Part shown: positions 33,141 to 44,890 of the stretch, one piece after another
Layout of the letters: the number at the start of each line of letters is the position of its first letter
How positions within the stretch are numbered: the stretch's first letter is position 1
Assembly (NCBI RefSeq): GCF_000471905.2
Contig: NW_006494931.1
Coordinates: 2,849,399 to 2,913,398 of the forward strand
DNA length: 64,000 nt
DNA from: Amborella trichopoda
Taxonomy: Eukaryota; Streptophyta; Magnoliopsida; Amborellales; Amborellaceae
Reading direction: 5' to 3'
Program-made: the position numbers and the translations under genes
Notes under the pieces: model-generated
Told to the model about the DNA's origin: nothing
Database searches by the model: none
What the model saw: the letters and a program-made list of their open reading frames with translations, nothing else

Positions 33141-34230
33141 GCAGCCTTAGGTCCTTTTTCTCTAGATTTTTTAGTAATGATATGAACTCCATGTCATAGT
33201 ATATGTGAAATCCCATGTGGTTAAAATGAGGCAACGACATATAGTTAGAACCATATTTGACCTTTAATCAGATGTAGCAATGGAGGGAAAATTAAGTGGT
33301 GTGGTTAGATTTTTTGTAAAAATTGATTTTTCTATTTATGAATCTATGAATATTAATTTACTTATAAATATATTTTATCAAATTGTAAGAATTTTTGGAT
33401 GACATCCTATTATGTGAGTTATTAGTGAACTAATGACAAGTTTGACTTATTACATAAGATTAATAATTTGGGGATAACTTGTTAATCCTTAGTAGTTGCA
33501 CCTAAGGGAATTAAGGTAGGAGTTACACCTTGATCACAACTCCTATAGATCATTTATATGATAGTTACAAAAATGTTCTCTAAAATGACGTTCTCAAGAA
33601 AGAGAGAAGGATGAAAGCAAATGCATTTTGAATAAGATTCACGTAAAGGGAACACTCTAAGTTGCCTTTTGCCAGATGGCTCGGTCTATAATATTTCGTT
33701 TAGAAATTTAAGTGATTTATGTGATTTAAGGACAAGTCTATGTAATTTATTGATCGATTTTTTATTTATTTATATTTTTTGGGTATTATATTTAACATTA
33801 TTTTTTGTGTCAGGACCAATACCCCAAATAGTTTAAATAAGGCAGCTTGGATGATGGTGATAATGATGCTAAGTTAGAGAAATTGGAGCCCCAAAAAATT
33901 TTAATATTGAGTTATAGCCCAAGGAGTGGGTGGAAGAAATGATCCTCTGGGGGAGCACAGAATCTTTTTCAGATATATAAATGAAATCATGGCAGCTATA
34001 CGTGTTCCACACAACAACTCTGCAACATGGTTAGAAAAAGACTCCGGCCAGGGGTTAGGTAGACCCGGAGTGGCTCACAAGCAAAAAAGTAGTCCACATT
34101 AGGCAATCAAAAATGAATGGGATGAAAAAAATGAGAGAAAAGGACAAGAGGACCAAGTCTTACTCGCTCCCACTCATTCCTTCCAACTCCATGATCATAA
34201 GTTTGGAGAAGATTCCACCCCCTTTCCTCT
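33141..34230. other. Region upstream of the phytocyanin gene
   Basis: No gene recognised. The last few hundred bases before 34,236 must include the phytocyanin promoter, but I can assign no specific cis-element except the TATA box listed separately. Confidence 0.45.
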
Positions 34231-34235
34231 TCCTC

Positions 34236-34241
34236 TATAAA
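34236..34241 (+). promoter_or_regulatory. Candidate TATA box of the phytocyanin gene
   Basis: TATAAA in CCTCTATAAACACCC lies 148 bp upstream of the ATG. It is the first of three repeated sites; later copies read TGTAAACACCC and lost the first TATA bases, so this is the best TATA candidate. Confidence 0.6.
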
Positions 34242-34380
34242 CACCCTTAGAGGATCATCTCTCTTTCATATCCTCCATCTCTATCTCTGTAAACACCCTT
34301 AGAGGATCATCTCTCTTTCATATCCTCCATCTCTATTTGTGTAAACACCCTTAGGGGATCATCTCTCTCTCACATAAACC
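34238..34380 (+). repeat. 52-bp tandem repeat in the phytocyanin core promoter/5' UTR
   Basis: TAAACACCCTTAGAGGATCA starts at 34,238 and 34,290, and with one change at 34,342. Copies 1 and 2 are almost identical, while copy 3 is cut short about 12 bases before the ATG. The pyrimidine-rich unit (ATCTCTCTTTCATATCCTCC) is typical leader sequence, so this lengthens the 5' UTR. Confidence 0.9.
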
Positions 34381-34388
34381 TCAAAAAG

Positions 34389-35096
34389 ATGGCTAGGACT
34401 TGCATGGCTAGAGCGGCGGTTTCTCTCCTCCTCTTTGTGGCGGCCGCGGTGCCGATCATGGCCGTTGACTACACTGTAGGGGACAGCGCTGGCTGGACCA
34501 CCAACTTCGACTATACAACTTGGGCTTCAGGCAAGACATTCGCCACTGGTGATAACCTAGGTGAGGCTCTTAATTTTGTTCTTGTTTTTTTTTTTTGGTG
34601 AAATTTGAGTTCTTATCAAATTCTAATTGCATAGTCTCTCGTCTCTCTCTCTTTTCTTTGATAATTCCATTCATTGAGGTTGGTTGATTAATCTCTTGTG
34701 ATATTTGCAGTGTTTAACTTTGGCTCATCGCACACCTTGGACGTGGTTGACTCATCCGGCTACAATGGCTGCTCGGCAAGCAACGCCCTCACCACCTTCT
34801 CGACCGGCCCCGTCACCTATAACCTGAAAACCACAGGAACTCACTACTTCATATGTGGAGTACCAGGCCACTGCAGCAATGACATGAAGCTTAGTGTTGC
34901 AGTCTCCGGCTCGTCTTCAGGCTCACCACCCTCTTCTTCGGCCCCTACCACCCCTTCTGGCTCTCCACCCTCAACCACCACCGGCTCTCCTCCGCCTCCG
35001 TCTTCAACCACCACCACCCCTTCCTCAGCTGCTGCAATTTCTCTCTCCACCGCTCTCTTTGGTGCAGTGGTTGCTGTCTTAGCAGCCCTTTCTTGA
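34389..35096 (+). CDS. Phytocyanin, uclacyanin-like blue copper protein (two exons)
   Basis: Exons 34,389-34,560 and 34,711-35,096 flank a 150-bp GT-AG intron (GTGAGG...TTGCAG). Spliced, they give 185 residues with no stop. The intron splits the codon after GDNL, the usual phytocyanin position. Residues 1-25 form a secretion signal (LLLFVAAAVPIMA). Residues 26-121 are a plastocyanin-like copper domain with ligands His65, Cys106, His111 and Met116 (CGVPGHCSNDM) and a probable Cys78-Cys112 disulfide. A Met axial ligand points to the uclacyanin type, not stellacyanin (Gln). Residues 123-163 are rich in Ser-Pro/Thr-Pro (arabinogalactan-like), and 164-184 form a hydrophobic tail expected to be replaced by a GPI anchor. 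The likely product is an extracellular, plasma-membrane-anchored single-copper electron-transfer protein; its partner is unknown. All key residues are intact. The minus-strand ORF at 34,844-35,140 is a shadow. Confidence 0.95.
34561..34710 (+). other. Phytocyanin intron (phase 1)
   Basis: GTGAGGCTCT at the donor and TGATATTTGCAG at the acceptor, with a T-rich interior. Joining CTAG to TGTTTAAC restores the conserved LVFNF. Reading through the intron would stop at 34,599-34,601 (TGA). Confidence 0.9.
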
Positions 35097-35424
35097 GAGT
35101 CGGAGCCAGGGCAGAGCCAGTGCTTTTTCCACTTTTCCACCAGGTTATTTGATTTGTTTGTCGATTGTTTTAGGGTTTTCTTGGTAGTGGGTTTCGAACC
35201 CTTGATGTTGTCATCTGGTTTCTTGGGAGCCTAATAATTGAACCAGGTGGTGGATCCTATCGTTTGCCTTGGTGTCTTTCTTTCTTTTCTTTTCTTTTTC
35301 TTGTTTACCTTATCCTGATTAGTGGGTGTAATTATACGCATCTATCCTCAGATTTTCAGGTTTTTGTTTTTTCAGTCTAACGAGTGATTCGATCTCCATG
35401 ATTATGGTTTTCTAATAGTCTGAA
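35097..35424 (+). other. Probable 3' UTR and downstream region of the phytocyanin gene
   Basis: T-rich sequence typical of a plant 3' UTR; I see no canonical AATAAA and cannot place the polyadenylation site. Confidence 0.5.
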
Positions 35425-35653
35425 CAGGGTCGGCAACGGGCCAACTGTGGCCCTGGTCCCCATACGGCTTGCCTAGGCCGCGCCCAACCCTAACCGGGCC
35501 TAGCCCTATCTGCACTGGGCTATGCCAAATAAAATTAAAAGAAAAAGTTAAAAAGAAAAAAGTGGGTAGGGCCTCGTTCGGCCAGGCCCTGTCCAAAGGC
35601 CGTGGTTGCCTGCCTGGGCCTGGTGGGGTGACTTGGCCCATTTCCACCCCTAC
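35425..35653. mobile_element. hAT-like MITE
   Basis: A 229-bp GC-rich island in AT-rich DNA. Its ends are inverted repeats: CAGGGTCGGCAACGGGCCAA at the left and TTGGCCCATTTCCACCCCTA at the right. CAGGG...GGCAA.GGGCC ends are common in plant hAT elements. No transposase and no clear 8-bp target duplication. The overlapping ORFs on both strands are incidental. Confidence 0.65.
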
Positions 35654-35749
35654 CGGCAGCGTAGATTGGAAATGCTAGCAATAGCATGCAATGGAAAATT
35701 GTTACTCTAAAGATTAATGTTAAAGCGATTTATGTACCGACATGATTTG

Positions 35750-36740
35750 GAGCCATTATTACAATTTTATGATATTCTTTCATAAATTACGAAGACCACC
35801 CTCTCCCGAAGATTTTATTTTTTTTCGTTCTTTTTATTTTTAATTTTTTTGCCTAAATTATCCTTCTATCGAACAATAACTGTTCTTTCGGCGAGCAGTG
35901 GCCCTATCGAGTATTACGGATACCCAACAGAGGCATTATCCTAAGTGAGAAACCCAAATATCTATTTACAATCAAATATGATCGTATCCAAAATGCACTC
36001 CTTCTTAAATCCTTTTCTTGCCCCAACATTAGGTTCTTTGATCGTGGACAGACAATAAACACGTCCAACATGACATCCACTTATATCCATTTTAAAAAGG
36101 GGCAAGCTTTTTACGTTTCCTCTATAACATAAAATTAAAATAGCTTTGAAATTTTTAAGGGATATTTTGATCATTATATTTTATCGAAAAGTTATTTTTA
36201 ATATTTTTATGGGTGTGCCCCAATGAGAAGATGGCACATAACAAATTTCATATTAATACAATTTGTATAAAAAAAATTAAAAATAAAATACTTGGGACGT
36301 CGGATATAAAATCAAACGATGATTGGCTCTTTTGATCAAAATTAGATGGCTGGATGGTAGGAAAAGCATAAATCTTCTATGCTGTAGGGGGAGTATAGAA
36401 ACTTTTCCCTTTAAAAAGCAGTCGATACTCTGATTCTCTCACTACTTTCTCTCTCTCTTTCTCTCTACCCTTTAACGGCTTAAAATATTCCCCTTGATCC
36501 ATCTTCCTAGATATCATATTTGGGCTTCTCATATTTGATTGTCATTAGATATTCGGGGTTCTCACAATTATTGTCCGGTATCCATAATACTGGACAGGGT
36601 TATTGTTATGCAGAAATAACTCGCCAGTCCGGTATTGTTATTGCCGGATAGGAGGGCAACTTAGAAAAAAAGAAAAGCCAAAGGGAGGGGAGTGGTTATC
36701 ATAATTTATAAAAAAAATTGTCATCAAATGGTAATAACAA
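35750..36740. mobile_element. Non-autonomous transposon with long terminal inverted repeats (MULE-like)
   Basis: The left end, from CCATTATTACAATTTTATGA through CCTTCTATCGAACAATAACT and GTATTACGGATACC (to about 35,930), is the diverged reverse complement of 36,560-36,740. In the reverse complement of the right end one reads TTATTACCATTTGATGACAA, TCCTATCCGGCAATAACA and GTATTATGGATACCGG. Arms of about 180 bp around ~600 bp of non-coding DNA suggest a Mutator-like deletion derivative. No target duplication was confirmed. Confidence 0.6.
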
Positions 36741-37680
36741 CTTCCTAACCATGTTTGTACGGAAATTGATCTTAATGTTATTTGGATCTTAGTTATCGTT
36801 GGGGATATTATGGGGAAGGATTTTATAGGGATATTACCGTAGAATACATTTTAGTAATTTTTTTATTGATGAGTAACTGAATATTAACTGAAAATATGAT
36901 AAACAAGAATTATACTAGCATTTGTTGCATCAAACATTGCTATTTTTTTTACTGAGTCGGAGAATGAATAAGTCCAAAATAAATAACTACAAATTTTCAA
37001 GGTATTATTCAAAAATTGAATTGAGGTACATCTTGGGTATTGATGTAGGGACAATATTTAGATCCATGTCTGCAAAGTTAGTAAAGGGGCTGGGTCGTGG
37101 AGCTAGCACCCCCAATCCTAGTTTCGATGTTGTGGTTTCTAATCTGTTGACATCTTCAAAAAAACCAATTCCCTTATCTATATGAAAAACGGGTAGGGCA
37201 TGTCTTCTCCACTAAATAACCCAAAAAAAAAAAAAGTCTGGGAATTTGTCAATGCGACTGTAGATCATCATCAAACTGCTTATCATCAAATTGGAAATAG
37301 GAACAGTGCTCATCTTCAATGGGCTCTTGGTTATTCCTCAATTCAATGCCTTGAAAGTTAATGGGCTCTGTGTCCATTGGCTCTTTCTTCTTAAGTTCGC
37401 TGCATATTCAGGTTGACCCTTATGTACACCAAATCATGTTGGGTTTGACTCATGATTTAAACGTCAGGTTTTTGCAATATTGGAAATGATCCACCACACA
37501 TCTTCCACTCATTTAATATAACCATTAACTTCAGAGATAGTTCCTTTCTTCAATGAGACTATCTCATAACTATTGATCGGCAAATCTGGTCATCCGAGGC
37601 CTAAGTAATTTCATTCCCTTTACAGTTTTTTCTTATAAAATTCAAAAACAATTAAATCTTTATATATAAAATTTGTTATA
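36741..37680. other. Intergenic DNA, possibly the 3' part of the hAT relic
   Basis: No recognisable domain. The minus strand could hold the decayed C-terminal (dimerisation) part of the hAT transposase that starts to its right, but I could not read it. Confidence 0.35.
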
Positions 37681-37686
37681 TTTCAG

Positions 37687-38600
37687 CCCCCTTCATTACC
37701 ACCCTTGCCCAAGATAACTTATTGATATCCTCTAGCATCAAATCTAAGCAATGTATAGCACATGATGTTCTGAATATGTGTGGGAATTTTGTTTCAATTA
37801 CATTCCTAACGAGTATAAAGTTTGGATCATTATCAGTACCAACTTGAACAACATTTTGAGGGTCAATTTATTTGATAATTGATGGTAAATCGTTTGACAA
37901 ACAATGTCTTTCTTTTGACCACCAAAAAAAATTGGCAGGTTTTAGGAAATTCTTGCCTTTGGGAGAGGCAATCGTTACTAAGGCGATTCTTGTAATTCCA
38001 CTACTAGGGAGAACGTACTCGGGACCATTATTTGGAATGGCTTCAACGATGCTTGAAAATCTATTGACTTCAGTTTGAATGAAATATTATAAGAAGTATA
38101 TAAAGAGGCCATTTATTTTTTATGTAAGAAGGTCACAATCACTCTTGTGGTTCTAATTTTAAATTGCATAATTGTAAGAGTGTTATTGATCAGAGTTCCA
38201 AAAACCATTTTTAGAATTTTGTGACATACCCAAGCCAACCAATTTGATATTTAATGGTTAGGAGTAATTGTGAGCTCGTTGTAGATAAGATAAATGGTCT
38301 CATACCATACAATTCCCAATATTATTTGCAATCAAACTCCTAGCTACAATTAGATCTAAATCTTTTTTATGTTTCTTGTGCAGGATCCATTTTTTAGCCT
38401 TGGATTCAATAAAAAATGAACCCACTTGAGAGACATTATTTGCATTTATGGAGGAAGAAGATTTTAAACCAGATTGCATATTATGCACCAATGTTGCCTT
38501 CTTAGCTAGAGGTTTGGCCTCCATTTCTTGGACAGCTGCCTGAGCTATATTATACACATTCTCCTGTGACAAATGGGCACGCTTTAGTTACCCTTCCTTG
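37687..38600 (-). pseudogene. hAT-superfamily transposase pseudogene (DUF659 region)
   Basis: Minus-strand reading gives NVYNIAQAAVQEMEAKPLAK (38,560), KKHKKDLDLIVARSLIANNI (near 38,330) and, after several stops, IALVTIASPKGKNFLKP (near 37,960). It ends with NVVQVGTDNDPNF, RNVIETKFPHIF and CAIHCLDLMLEDINKL (37,850-37,690). The last block matches the 'VVQV.TDN..N....+..E.KFP.I..T.CA.HC.DLMLEDI' core of plant DUF659/BED-type hAT transposases. Stops and frameshifts make it non-functional, and no terminal repeats were identified around it. Confidence 0.8.
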
Positions 38601-38967
38601 ATCTGTCACCCAAAACATAAAAGTTTTTTAATGAAAAATTCATATGTTTTTGACTGGTTAGATACTTCAATATTCAGCATTTCAAACATTAATCCTCTTT
38701 TTTAAAATAGTTACCGTAAATGAAGGGAAAAATTTTCAACTAAATCCTCTTTCTTCATGTATGGTTACAATAGGAGAAGAAACAAAATTTCAAATTTTAA
38801 ATGCAATCGACTCAAAATAGCAACTTAGTTATTATTTGCCATATTGATAGCTACAATTTTTCAAGCAAGTTTGTGGTTTGAATTAAGACCGTTATTGTTG
38901 CCATAGTTGACTACCGTGATATTATTGGAAAGCTCTTATTTATTGGGATAATATTATAGATAGAGTA

Positions 38968-39350
38968 CGGTATGTATAGAGCCGAGGCTCTAAACAATCA
39001 TGGTAGAGCGCACCTTCAAATAGGGTCGAGAGATGTAGTTTCAATACTGAAAATCTTTAGGATAGCCTTAAAATATACTTTTATCTCTAATTATAAAATT
39101 TAAAGCTTAAAAAATAGTGTAGATTGAGCAAATCTATGAAAACTTGAAAATTGATGGTCCAAAAATTAATTACAAGATGCACTATTTCCAAAACTTGAAA
39201 TCCTTTCTTTTTTTTTCACATGTCCATGTATCTTGATGTCGAGATGATCAATTTGATGATATTTGGGCATCAAAATAACCCCTTCTAGTGAAATTTTTGA
39301 AGTGCACTCTAATTTGATTATTTAAAGCCTTGGCTATGTACAAACTTTTT
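38968..39350 (+). mobile_element. MITE, family F, copy 2
   Basis: The same element as 31,936-32,320 in the same orientation: TGTATAGAGCCGAGGCTC at the left, an interior with GATAGCCTTAAAATATACTT and ATCTTGATGTCGAGATGATC, and AAAGCCTTGGCTATGTACAA at the right. It sits within a few bases of the 3' end of the minus-strand LINE. Confidence 0.75.
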
Positions 39351-39399
39351 CCTTATAGATAATTCCTGCATAACAAAGTGCATCGTGACACAAAACTCA

Positions 39400-41950
39400 C
39401 TTTATTTTATTACTGGTGCGAAAGAAAAAACACAGTATTCATACATTAATCAAATCATCAGCTCCCCCATGCTAGATCCACACTTTGCAAAACTGCCCAG
39501 AATTGAATTTGCATCATGATAAGCATGCTAGAAGGACACCAATGAGTTCTCATATAAATCCTGAACTTCAACCCCAACTGACAACAATTTTCATGCCATA
39601 GCTGCCTACTCCCCACTCTACACCAATTCACCGTGTTAAGAGAATCCCCTTCCACAACGCAGGATGTGGTAGGCCATCTATCCTTGATTGTCATCCCTTG
39701 CAGTACCACCTGAAACTCAGCCCCATTAGCCATTGCAAAACCACAAGGTCTTGAGAAAGAGAGGAGAATCTGAGAAGCAGAGTTCTTGAAAACACTACCA
39801 ATACTTACGGAACCAGGATTACCAAAACTACAACCATCAAAGTTCAACATTATATAGTTATCGAGAGGCGGCTGCCATCTACCTTTTGGGCAAAGACACC
39901 AGTGACTACTGATGGCATTGTTATGAAGATTTGTGTACATATCTACCTTCGAGCCTCCTCCCTCATTAGTAATTGATAACCAACGCCACAAGTCGTGAAG
40001 AATTTTCTAATCTTTATGGGAATAAGAATTGTCCCATAAAACGTTCTGCAGTTATGCTCCTTCCATACTTCCCATAGAATAGTCGCCCTAAAGATTTTCT
40101 ATATAATCCCCACATTTGGTATATCTGGAATATCCTGCTGATGAAAAGCAGAGGCAACAAATTGAGGCAAAAGCAACTGAAGCTCCTATCATACGAAAAG
40201 TCCATACCCAAATTTCACGAGTGAATGGACAATGAAAAAATAGGTCATTCCTCATCCTCTTTACAAAGTAGACAAAATGTTAACCAGAAACCGACCCCTC
40301 CTCCTCAAATTGCTAATAATAAGTACCTTTCTTTGTGAGAGGACCAATAGAAAAACTTAAAGACTTTGAGGAATAGGCAGTTTCCATAATTGAACCAACC
40401 AGGGACGCACCTCTTTGAATGTATCATGATAAAATAACTTGCAAACAGACTTCATGAAAACTCCCCATCTTGTTCACATTCCCATATTAACACATCCTTA
40501 CAACGCCTAGAGACATAAATCGAGCTCAAATTAGCCAGCAAAGAGGAAAGCTCAGAGAAAACAGGCCCAGGAATTCTATTATAAGTACATTCTACATGCT
40601 ATTGAGCAATCTTCCCCTAAGACATCCAATTATCCACCATCATAGCTGCCTAATTTGAAACAACGTCAAACAACTGGGAATATCCTAGTTTTAAAGGGAA
40701 ATCAGCCAACTACTTGTGATACCAGAAGAAAACCTTATCCCCCTTTCCAACCACCCACCTCACATTCCTTACTACAATGCTTCTCACGCCCCAAATAGCT
40801 TTCCAGCAATGAGAGCATCTCGAACGCAACCCAACTGGACCATTAATGAATGAGTCATACTGAAACCATATTTTGCAACATCACCTAGCGCCTTAACTGA
40901 TCTTCACAATGAATAGCTCTCCACCACCACTTCGCCAAAAGACACAAATTAACAATTTTTTATTCTCCTGAAACCCAAGCTGCTTTCAACATTTGGGGCG
41001 CACACTTTGTCCCACCTGCCAAATGATACCTCTCTCTCATCTCAAAATTACCCCACAGAAAGTTCCTCATGAGTTTATCAAGTGCTTTGCAAACCAAAGA
41101 AGGCATCACCAGTAAAGACAACTGCTAAATAGGAAAATTTTCCATTGAAGATCAGAACAAAGTTAGTCGGGTACCTAAAGAGAGCACCTTCATTTTCCAT
41201 AGATCCATTGGTATTTACCCTTTTCACCACCTGATCCCATACTGATCTAAGTAATCTTGAGTCTGAGATTGGAAAACCCAGATAAGTAATGAGAAAATAT
41301 TCAATCTTACACCCAACCAATTAGCCAAATCCTGTAGCAATGCCTAGTCACAGTTTTCCCCTACAAATAGAGATCTTCTGAAAATTAACTTTTAAACAAA
41401 GAATAACCTTACAACAAGCAAGAAATTTAATAAGATATGCCACTTGCTGAGCATTTGCATTACAAAAACTCAACCTCTCATATGGATATTATAAATGAGA
41501 AATACAAGGCCCCCACTAGTGGCTCTGAAACCTGATGTTTTCCCCAAGCACTCAATTTTGGAGACCATCAAACTGAAAGCCTCTGCCAGTAGTGTAAATG
41601 AAAAGGTGACAACATATCACGTTGCTTAATTCCTTTGGATGCACCAAAGAAACCTTTGAGAGAACCATTTACGATAATTGAAAAAAGCACACTAGAGAGA
41701 CAACCTCTAATCCAGCCGCTCCATTTTCACCAAATTCTATATACCTTATATTTTCTAACAAAATTTGTCACTCCACTTTGTCATAAGCTTTCTCCATATC
41801 AAGTTTCAAGAGCACCTCTGGCTCTCTCGCTCCCCCTCCATCATCGGAGAATGGATACGTTCTTGAGCCACTAGAACATTGTCAGTAATGATTAATGATT
41901 CTATCTTTTACAAAATCAGATTGTACTCCCTTAATTACAAAGAGAAGAAC
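39400..41950 (-). pseudogene. 5'-truncated L1-like LINE (RT, zinc-binding region, RNase H)
   Basis: Read on the minus strand. The 5'-most recognisable part (41,880-41,750) gives NVLVAQERIHS, then LLKLDMEKAYDKVE of the RT palm. Near 41,320-41,150 comes YFLITYLGFPI and a WDQVVKRVN block, the usual LINE region after the RT. A degraded RT zinc-binding region (RATILWEVWKEHNCRTFYG near 40,090) follows. An open 177-codon segment (39,991-39,458) encodes an RNase H with LNFDGCSFGNPG, GAEFQ and VEGDS, so the three acidic catalytic residues remain. Endonuclease and ORF1 are missing and there are many stops. The plus-strand ORF at 41,635-41,874 is a shadow. Confidence 0.8.
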
Positions 41951-41963
41951 CACCTTTAGCTAT

Positions 41964-42130
41964 CTCCTTTGAGCGGTTTAAAAATCAGGAAAAGACTTTG
42001 AGCGGTTTAAAAATCTGGAAAAGACTAACTCCTTTAAGCAGTTTAAAAATCAGGAAAAGCCCCCCGCCACCTACACACATACACACACAAAATCAGGAAA
42101 ACACTAACTCCTTTGAGCGGTTTAAAAATC
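41964..42130 (+). repeat. ~35-bp tandem repeat, about 4 copies
   Basis: CCTTTGAGCGGTTTAAAAAT with CAGGAAAAGACTAACT recurs at about 41,966, 41,996, 42,031 and 42,110. The last copies are split by a CACACA-rich insert. Confidence 0.75.
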
Positions 42131-42949
42131 AATCTAACTTTCAAGCTATCTAAAACACGCATAAAAAGAAAACTAGGTGTCGAGTGGTTTAGAACTCCAA
42201 CTTTTGAACCGTACAAATGCATCTATTTTATTTGGTGTTGAAAACTTTTAAACTAGTCAAATATATATTTAACTTTGAATTGGCTGAATGCATTCTTGTT
42301 TTGGTGTTTTAGATGGTTCAAAAGTCAAAATTTAGAAATAGGATAAAATGGGAACAAAAATAAAAATAAAAAACATAGGACTTTGATGTAATATGTAGCT
42401 CAAAATATAGACCATGTCGAAATAGTGCCTCACTTTTACAGTTCATATGTTAGTTTCTCTTACATAAATAACATGCAGAGACCCTGTGCCAATTATTTAT
42501 ACTAGGAGAGTGCACGTGCTCCACACATGATATGAATCGAATGTATATTAGTTAATTATCTCATAGTGTATTTTCTCTTTTTAACAACATCCTGAATTAT
42601 CTAAGTCTTTTGATTCTGATCATGCGTTTTCTCTCTTTAAGTCCTCTCTCTCACTACGCACATCTTTTCCTACTATAATATCACTTTATGAGATTTTCTC
42701 TATCTAAATATGTCATTTCTATATCTAATCATGCTCTATGGTCTTACTTCGAGTTCTTTTAAGTAAAAAAAACTTTGAAGAGTAAATTAATAGAATTTTG
42801 TTGACTGACATTTTCTACATATGAGAATTAATGAAGGTAGTCCTAGATTCTGTAAAGTAACTTGTGACTATCATAGATCAATGACTTAGTCACCCAGCAG
42901 TGTATAGCTAATTTATTCGATGCAATTTCTATTAAAATGTAGGCTTTTA
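42131..42949. other. AT-rich intergenic DNA
   Basis: No gene or clear repeat recognised; scattered CTCTCTC runs around 42,600-42,660. Confidence 0.4.
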
Positions 42950-44890
42950 AATTAATCTTAAAGTAAATTACTATGTAGGATAATACAACTTGTCATTTTT
43001 GTGGTGGCTCTATATGATGCTACCCGCTCAATTTGTGTTAAAATTATTTTAAAATAGTTTTAATATCAAGTAAACTACTCCATAAAGTAGTGCAATACAT
43101 CATTTTTTGGTGGCACTATGTTGTGTTGCCCACTCAACCTGCATGAAATTTATTTTAAAGAAGTTAAAGTGAATGTAGTTTTTATATAAATTGGACATAT
43201 TATTTCAATATAGAGTTCAAACGGGCATTATGCGATGTGTAGCTTAGAAGCTGTAAATTGGAAGTTATTTATTATGGTATTGTTAGACTATACTGTCATC
43301 TTATTTTCAATTAATTTTATAGCAATACAATGTGCCATTTTTATGTTGGCACTATGTTGCACCACCCGCTTAGCTTGTGTGAAACTTATCCCGAAAAATT
43401 CAAAATGAATGAAGAATTTATTTAAACTGGATATATTGTTTCATCGTAGATTTTAAAGGGCATATATATTACACACAGACGCAGGGCCTTTATGCTTTAA
43501 TTGTGCAGTAGAAGAGAAGTTTTTTATTGTGGTTTTGTCTCATTGTATTATAGGTTTATATGTAATTATTGTTATATTTTTTAAATCAATTAGATTTATT
43601 AATTAAAATTTTAAAACTATAAGCTCTAGGTTATATATTTATAAGTTTTAATTTATAGTTAAATAATTAAAATAAATTTATGTTACATATATATTTAACT
43701 TAAATATATAAAAAATAGGTAAATTAAGAACCTTTTAGAACTATAATTTGCAATACAATAATTTTTATGTAGAATTATATATTACATTACTTTAAAAAAA
43801 TTATTCTACAATAAATAAAAATTATAACATTAATCAAAATCAATTAATCCTATATAAACATCATATATAAAAATGATCCAACTACAACTTAACCTATTGA
43901 TTCTTCTTGGATACCAACTTTTTTTTTCATCGAAGTTTGACTCGTCCACAAACCTCATTGATTATTGAAAATGGGATCACCAACTCCATTTGGATCGGTA
44001 GTTAGTTTTTCAGTAATCTTAAGTAAACTACTGCATAGAATAGTGCAATGTATTATTTTTGTTATGATACTATGTTGTAATACCCACTGAACTCGTGTAA
44101 AACTTATTTTAAAGAAGTTAATATGAATTTATAAGAAGTTTTTTATTACGGTTTTGCTAGACTAACTTGTAGGTTTGACTTTAACTAATTTTACAATAGT
44201 GCACTGTGTTATTTATATAATGGTACTATGTTGTGCTACCCGCTCAATTTGTGTCAATTTTACTAATAACTAGTTTAGAAAATCTAGACTATAATTTTGT
44301 AATTTGAGAATAACTTTTAAACTAATTAAAATCAATTAAACCCCATAATTCAAAACAATGGTCGAATTATAAATTTATTTATTGAATCTTCTTGGAGTAG
44401 ATATTTTTATACATTGAAGTTTGACTCATCCACAAACTCTCATTTATTAATGAACATGGGATTACCAACTCCATTTGGATGCCTGTCGAATATTGGTTTT
44501 AAGTTTTTTTATTAATATCAAGTAAACTATTGCTTAAATGCAATATATAACTTTTGTGGTGGGACTATGTTGTGCTACCCATTCAACTTGTATAAAATTT
44601 AGTTTAAAGAAGTTAACATCACTGTAGGATTTATTTGAACTAGATATATTGTATCATTAAGGAGTTTAAATGATCTTGAGTGTTGCATGGTCTAAAAGTT
44701 GAGAAAATGAATTTCTTCATTGTAGTTTTGCTAAACTAAATTGTAAATTTGACTTTAATTAATTTTACAATAGCGTAATAAATCATTTATATGTGGCACT
44801 ATATTGTGCCACTCGCTTAATTTGTGTCAAATTTCTTTCCAAAAAATTGATTGGTATATAAAATTTATTTAAAACTGCTTTAAAAAATCA
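42950..44890 (+). repeat. Unclassified AT-rich higher-order repeat array
   Basis: A core close to GGCACTATGTTGTGCTACCC followed by GCTCAATTTGTGT appears seven times (about 43,004, 43,113, 43,347, 44,066, 44,223, 44,553 and 44,794) with spacings from 110 to 720 bp. A longer segment (GAAGTTTGACTCGTCCACAA, ACCAACTCCATTTGGAT) at 43,930-44,000 recurs at 44,420-44,485, giving a higher-order period of about 485 bp. No coding potential. Confidence 0.65.

Noticed and set aside
34844..35140. 98-codon minus-strand ORF and 62-codon plus ORF at 34,894-35,082
   Set aside because: Both are shadows of the Ser/Thr/Pro-rich end of the phytocyanin gene.
35185..35205. tRNA- or SINE-like B box (GGTTTCGAACCC)
   Set aside because: It has an extra T relative to the consensus and no A box or cloverleaf partner upstream.
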